From: Pseudomonadota bacterium
GTDB lineage: Bacteria; Pseudomonadota; Alphaproteobacteria; Rhizobiales; Xanthobacteraceae
Length of the DNA: 8,994 bases
Direction of reading: 5' to 3'
Assembly: GCA_023422775.1 (NCBI GenBank)
Contig: JAFAGM010000021.1
Span: forward strand, 1-8,994
The notes beneath the pieces are model-generated. The model was not told where the DNA came from. It worked only from the letters and a program-made list of their open reading frames with translations, and made no database searches. Shown here one piece after another: positions 6,118-8,994 of the stretch (within the stretch, counting starts at the first letter, position 1; every line of letters begins with the position of its first letter). Position numbers and translations under genes: made by a program.

Positions 6118-6699
6118 TCAGATCCAGCGCGACATCCGGTTCTCGTCCGGCAGTTCTCCGTCCGGCGTCAGCTGATTGATGAAGTCGGGCAGGTGCTGGC
6201 TGAGGCCTTGCAGCAATTCGTCGCGCGACAGGCCGCTCTGTGAGGTGAGCGCCTCAATCTGGTCGACGCCGAGCGCGCTGCCGAGATCGCCGGGCGAGAT
6301 CTGCTTGTTGGGACCATTGCCGACCCAGGAGTCGGCCTGATCGCCCAACCCCTGTTGCTGCAATTGCTTCATGAGGTCGCCGAGCCCGCCACTCAGGATG
6401 CTGCCGGCCGCGCCGCCCGCCAGAAGTCCGCCCAATCCGCCCTTGACCAGGTCACTGAGACCGCCGCCTGCGCCGCCGCCGGGCAGGCTTGCGGTCACGT
6501 TGCCCGGCAGCTTCGGAGGCGCCTGCGTCGGCGCCGCCTCAGGCTGGCCGCCGCCGAAATGCTTCATCGCCTTCCAGGCCAGCAGCGCCAGGATCGCCAT
6601 GGTCATCGGCGACATTCCGCCGCTTTCTTCCTTGGCGCTCGGGGTGCTGGGGCCGCGTGGGCCGTTCTGCATGCCGTTGAGTATGTCGAGTAAACCCAT
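6118..6699 (-). CDS. YidB family protein (DUF937-like)
   Basis: A 193-residue protein recognised by its C-terminal domain: DSWVGNGPNKQISPGDLGSALG (within 123-144), followed by GLSRDELLQGLSQHLPDFINQLTPDG, the hallmark of the YidB/DUF937 group. E. coli YidB is about 130 residues; the extra length here is an N-terminal segment with a short hydrophobic helix (32-46, ending AWKAM), a Pro/Ala linker (52-72) and a Gly/Ala/Leu-rich stretch (74-108) of low complexity. There is no clear signal peptide. The molecular function of the family is not established. The ATG at 6699 has a strong ribosome-binding site (GGAGG, 8 nt upstream). The frame stays open for a further 473 codons upstream, but that stretch is antisense to the reductase gene and is not coding. 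It is divergent from the reductase gene and upstream of the small membrane protein. Confidence 0.92.
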   Translation of the reverse strand: MGLLDILNGMQNGPRGPSTPSAKEESGGMSPMTMAILALLAWKAMKHFGGGQPEAAPTQAPPKLPGNVTASLPGGGAGGGLSDLVKGGLGGLLAGGAAGSILSGGLGDLMKQLQQQGLGDQADSWVGNGPNKQISPGDLGSALGVDQIEALTSQSGLSRDELLQGLSQHLPDFINQLTPDGELPDENRMSRWI

Positions 6700-6782
6700 G
6701 CTCGTATCCTCCGCGTAGCCCCGCGGGAAACATAGCGGCGGCCCATGACGGTTACAAGTCGCGGCGCGGCATCGGCCGGTCG

Positions 6783-6817
6783 TTCGATAGTCACCGGTCC
6801 GCGGTTCTGCTATCGAA
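6783..6817. repeat. Nested inverted repeat upstream of the reductase gene
   Basis: TTCGATAG (6783-6790) is perfectly inverted as CTATCGAA (6810-6817). Inside it, ACCG (6793-6796) is inverted as CGGT (6802-6805), so the RNA could fold as an 8-bp stem, an internal loop and a 4-bp stem. It lies in the 144-bp divergent gap between the YidB and reductase genes and ends 26 nt before the reductase ATG. It may be an operator or a leader hairpin. No matching promoter elements are evident, and chance is not excluded. Confidence 0.45.
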
Positions 6818-6843
6818 GCCTGATACGAGTTGACGGGCAGCAA

Positions 6844-7851
6844 ATGAATGCGGGCCGGACGGTCGCAATCGCAGGGGCGGGCAGTATCGGCTGCTTCGTC
6901 GGCGGTATGCTGGTGGCAGGCGGCCGTCATGTCGCGCTGCTGGCGCGTTCGCGCGTGATCGGCGAGATCGAGGCCAATGGCCTGCGGCCGACCAGCTTTG
7001 AGGGGTTTGACCGAACCATCGCTGCGAACCAGCTCGCGCTGTCGGAGCATCCTTCGATCGTCAGCGATGCCGCCGTGATCCTGGTGACGGTGAAGAGCGC
7101 GGACACCGCTGCCATGGCCGACGTTCTCGCGCGGCACGCTCCATCCGATGTCGTCATCGTCAGCCTGCAGAACGGTGTCGGCAACACCGCCGTGCTGCGC
7201 AACCGCCTGCCGGGGCGGCGCGTGCTCGGCGGCATGGTGCCGTTCAACGTGATCGCGCTGGGCAACGGGCGGTTCCATCGCGCCACCTCCGGCGACATTG
7301 TCATCGAGCGGGACGAGGCGCGTACCGCGGAGAAGCTTTCGGTGCCGGGTCTTAACATGCGCACGACCGGCAACATCGACGGTGTGCAATGGGGCAAGCT
7401 GCTGCTCAACCTCAACAACGCGCTCAATGCGCTGGCCGACCTGCCGCTGCGCCGGCAACTGGCGCAGCGGCCATGGCGGAACCTGTTCGCGGACCAGGTG
7501 ACAGAAGGCCTGGCGGCGATCCGTGCCGAAGGCATCAAGCCGGTCTCGCCGACGCCTGTTCCGCTGGGCTGGATGCCGTCGCTCCTGCGCCTGCCGGACC
7601 CGATCTTCGAGGCGCTGCTGGGGCGAACGATGAAGATCGATCCGGAAGCGCGCTCGTCGATGTGGGAGGATTTGCAGCGCGGCCGCCGCACCGAGATCGA
7701 CTATCTGCAGGGAGTCATCACCGGGATCGCCAGGCGGCGCGGCCTGGATGCGCCGCTGTCGCGCCGGATCGTGGAGTTGATTCGGCAGGCCGAGCACGAG
7801 GCCAGGGGGGCGCCCGGCCTGACGCCGCAGCAGATTCGCGGCACCAATTGA
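6844..7851 (+). CDS. 2-dehydropantoate 2-reductase (ketopantoate reductase) family protein
   Basis: A 335-residue NADPH-type reductase of the ApbA/PanE family, which converts 2-dehydropantoate to pantoate in pantothenate and CoA synthesis. The N-terminal Rossmann motif GAGSIG is at 11-16, with Arg35 after the second strand where the family binds the NADPH phosphate. The expected active-site residues are all present by eye against E. coli PanE: Lys84 (VTVKSAD), Asn110 (LQNGVG), Lys185 (WGKLLLNL), and Ser272 and Glu284 (SSMWEDL, TEIDYLQG) with the same 12-residue spacing. It is about 30 residues longer than E. coli PanE. The start at 6844 gives the family N-terminus and has only a weak GGGCAG site. 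No other pantothenate gene is nearby, so it could be a paralogue with another 2-keto substrate; the panE symbol is therefore withheld. The 71-residue exported protein follows 70 nt downstream. Confidence 0.9.
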   Translation: MNAGRTVAIAGAGSIGCFVGGMLVAGGRHVALLARSRVIGEIEANGLRPTSFEGFDRTIAANQLALSEHPSIVSDAAVILVTVKSADTAAMADVLARHAPSDVVIVSLQNGVGNTAVLRNRLPGRRVLGGMVPFNVIALGNGRFHRATSGDIVIERDEARTAEKLSVPGLNMRTTGNIDGVQWGKLLLNLNNALNALADLPLRRQLAQRPWRNLFADQVTEGLAAIRAEGIKPVSPTPVPLGWMPSLLRLPDPIFEALLGRTMKIDPEARSSMWEDLQRGRRTEIDYLQGVITGIARRRGLDAPLSRRIVELIRQAEHEARGAPGLTPQQIRGTN

Positions 7852-7921
7852 CGTGGCCTTGTCTTGAAGGGCACGGATGCGGTGCGTACAGCGTCGCGAT
7901 GCAGTCGATGGGAGAAGCGGA

Positions 7922-8137
7922 ATGAAACGAACCGGTCTCGCGCCCCTGGCGATTTCAGCCGTTGCTGGCTGGCTGTCGCTGACTCCCGCCCATGCCGTTC
8001 CGCCGACGGTAACTCCGTCGCCGGGGTATGACGCGCGATTGCAAGAGCAGCGCAATGCCGCGCGGGCGGCCACAACACCGGCCGTGCCGACAAAGCCGGC
8101 TTCTCCGCGTCGCGGCAAGAAGGCGCGGACATATTGA
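7922..8137 (+). CDS. Small exported Pro/Ala-rich protein of unknown function
   Basis: A 71-residue hypothetical protein that I do not recognise as a named family. Residues 1-25 form a clear Sec signal peptide: basic MKRT, a hydrophobic core (LAPLAISAVAGWLSL), and a cleavage-like AHA before VPP. The predicted mature part is only ~46 residues, rich in Pro, Ala, Thr and Arg, with no cysteines, and ends in a basic tail (PRRGKKARTY). The ATG at 7922 has GGAG at 7911-7914, 7 nt upstream, and starts the signal peptide; the 15 in-frame codons before it are not supported. A family-D palindrome begins 5 nt after the stop and separates it from the convergent exported protein gene. Confidence 0.72.
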   Translation: MKRTGLAPLAISAVAGWLSLTPAHAVPPTVTPSPGYDARLQEQRNAARAATTPAVPTKPASPRRGKKARTY

Positions 8138-8142
8138 TGCTG

Positions 8143-8259
8143 TCGTCCCTGCGAACGCAGCGACTCATACCGCGTTATCTATCGATATGGCGGAACGCCG
8201 GACATCATCACCAGACAACTGCATCCGGTGGCTATGGGTCCCTGCGTTCGCAGGGGCGA
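8143..8259. repeat. Palindromic repeat, family D, at convergent gene ends
   Basis: Terminal arms of 27 nt (8143-8169 and 8233-8259) are complementary with three mismatches and enclose a 63-nt interior. Each arm contains CTGCG-AA-CGCAG or its reverse, so it can also fold on itself. The element lies between the stops of the small exported protein (8137) and the facing exported protein (8269). The GTCCCTGCGAACGCAG core followed by CTCATA/CCCATA is a dispersed element that I recall from Bradyrhizobium genomes. Confidence 0.87.
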
Positions 8260-8268
8260 CCGAAGCGC

Positions 8269-8904
8269 CTAGCTCCGCTTCTGCCTGGCCGGCGGGTGCT
8301 GCTGCGGGTTGAACAACCGCTTCAATTCGTTGATGCTCTCGGAGAGCCGCGGCCATTCGCATGAGAACTGGTTCTTCGCGCAATGCGCCGCCCTGACACG
8401 CGCGGCTTGCTTGATCGGGCTCGCTACCGGCACCGGCACTTTTTCGGTCTCGGGCAGTGAAGATTCTGTGCGGAGCGAGACCTGCTGCACCTGTGCTTGT
8501 GGCGCCGCCGGCGGCTCCGATTGCTGCTTGGCCATCTGCGCCGCGGCGATGGTGTTGCGCCGTTCGCGCTCGAGATAGGCGGTATATTGCTCGTCGATCT
8601 TCTTCTGCTCTTCCGGCGTCGGATTCGGGCCTGCGATGTCGAAGGTCCGGTCCTGCATGAAATCGTAATAGGTGTAGCCGCCGCCGGGCTTGCGGCGGCC
8701 GGCGTATTTCTGATTGCATTCGGCGAGCGCGGCCGTCTTTTCCTCTTTCGTCTTCGCCTTCTCGGCGACGTCGGCACATGACTCGAAATCGACAGGCGAA
8801 CTACGCCACCACTGGGCATCACTGCGCACCGGCGCCATCACCGCGGCGCTTCCGACGGCGGCAACAACAAACGCAAATGTACGTGAGGCGATCACGAACG
8901 ACAT
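8269..8904 (-). CDS. Exported protein of unknown function with four cysteines
   Basis: A 211-residue protein that I do not recognise as a characterised family. Residues 1-30 look like a Sec signal peptide (hydrophobic FAFVVAAVGSAAVMA, probable cleavage after SDA before QWW), so it is likely periplasmic. The mature part has Cys43 and Cys63 bracketing a charged helix, then GGGYTYYDFMQDRTFD (74-89), a Glu/Lys/Arg-rich helix (97-128), a Pro/Gln/Ala linker (130-163), and a C-terminal segment with Cys175 and Cys182 (HCAKNQFSCEWPRL). The two cysteine pairs suggest disulfides formed in the periplasm. The ATG at 8904 has GGAGA almost touching it, which is too close; a GTG three codons later (8895) has better spacing and would shorten the signal peptide slightly. 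The remaining upstream 90 bp (8905-8994) is AT-richer and may hold the promoter; a TATAAC at 8926-8931 (- strand) has no good -35 partner. Confidence 0.78.
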   Translation of the reverse strand: MSFVIASRTFAFVVAAVGSAAVMAPVRSDAQWWRSSPVDFESCADVAEKAKTKEEKTAALAECNQKYAGRRKPGGGYTYYDFMQDRTFDIAGPNPTPEEQKKIDEQYTAYLERERRNTIAAAQMAKQQSEPPAAPQAQVQQVSLRTESSLPETEKVPVPVASPIKQAARVRAAHCAKNQFSCEWPRLSESINELKRLFNPQQHPPARQKRS

Positions 8905-8994
8905 TCTCCAGCCGAATTCTTGGGAGTTATAGTTGATTCGATTGTCATCATTTTGGCAGCGCTGTCACGCCGAAATTGCACGATTTTCCCGCTG

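Noticed and set aside
6700..8118. A 473-codon in-frame extension upstream of the YidB-family gene on the - strand
   Set aside because: It is antisense to the ketopantoate reductase gene and low in recognisable motifs. A strong ribosome-binding site and the family N-terminus place the real start at 6699.
8143..8259. Small non-coding RNA gene
   Set aside because: It can fold strongly but matches a dispersed palindromic repeat and has no visible promoter of its own.

Overview
This 8,994-bp window looks like chromosome from a high-GC alphaproteobacterium, most likely a Bradyrhizobium or Rhodopseudomonas relative. Evidence is the strong GC bias at third codon positions, the style of the encoded proteins, and four kinds of palindromic intergenic repeat that I recognise from that group. 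The assignment rests on recall, not on a search. I see no tRNA, rRNA, CRISPR array, transposase or phage gene.

Region 1 (1-5649) is an acyl-CoA catabolism locus. A crotonase cut off at its 5' end by the window edge is followed on the + strand by a VOC (glyoxalase-like) protein. Facing them on the - strand, in transcription order, are a small and a large acyl-CoA dehydrogenase (ACAD) subunit and a second crotonase. A short-chain dehydrogenase/reductase (SDR) is divergent from the ACAD pair across a 285-bp gap. Together these supply alpha,beta-dehydrogenation, hydration or isomerisation, and hydroxyacyl or keto/alcohol oxidoreduction of a CoA thioester. No CoA ligase, thiolase or regulator lies in the window, so the substrate cannot be named. 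Active-site inspection suggests specialised rather than housekeeping beta-oxidation: both crotonases lack the two classical hydratase glutamates, and only one of the two ACAD subunits has a recognisable catalytic base.

Region 2 (5771-6699, - strand) holds two small conserved proteins: a YidB-family protein, then a three-helix membrane protein of the GlsB/YeaQ/YmgE (transglycosylase-associated) family. Region 3 (6844-8137, + strand) has a ketopantoate reductase family enzyme with its catalytic residues intact and a 71-residue exported protein. Region 4 (8269-8904, - strand) is an exported protein of unknown function with four cysteines.

The most striking non-coding signal is that every convergent gene junction (3 of 3), plus one co-directional junction, contains a large inverted repeat within about 2-22 bp of a stop codon. 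The four repeats belong to four different sequence families. They probably act as 3'-end or transcription-insulating structures, or are remnants of REP-like mobile palindromes. I did not find a clearly new multi-gene system. The best leads are the atypical CoA enzymes and the repeats.
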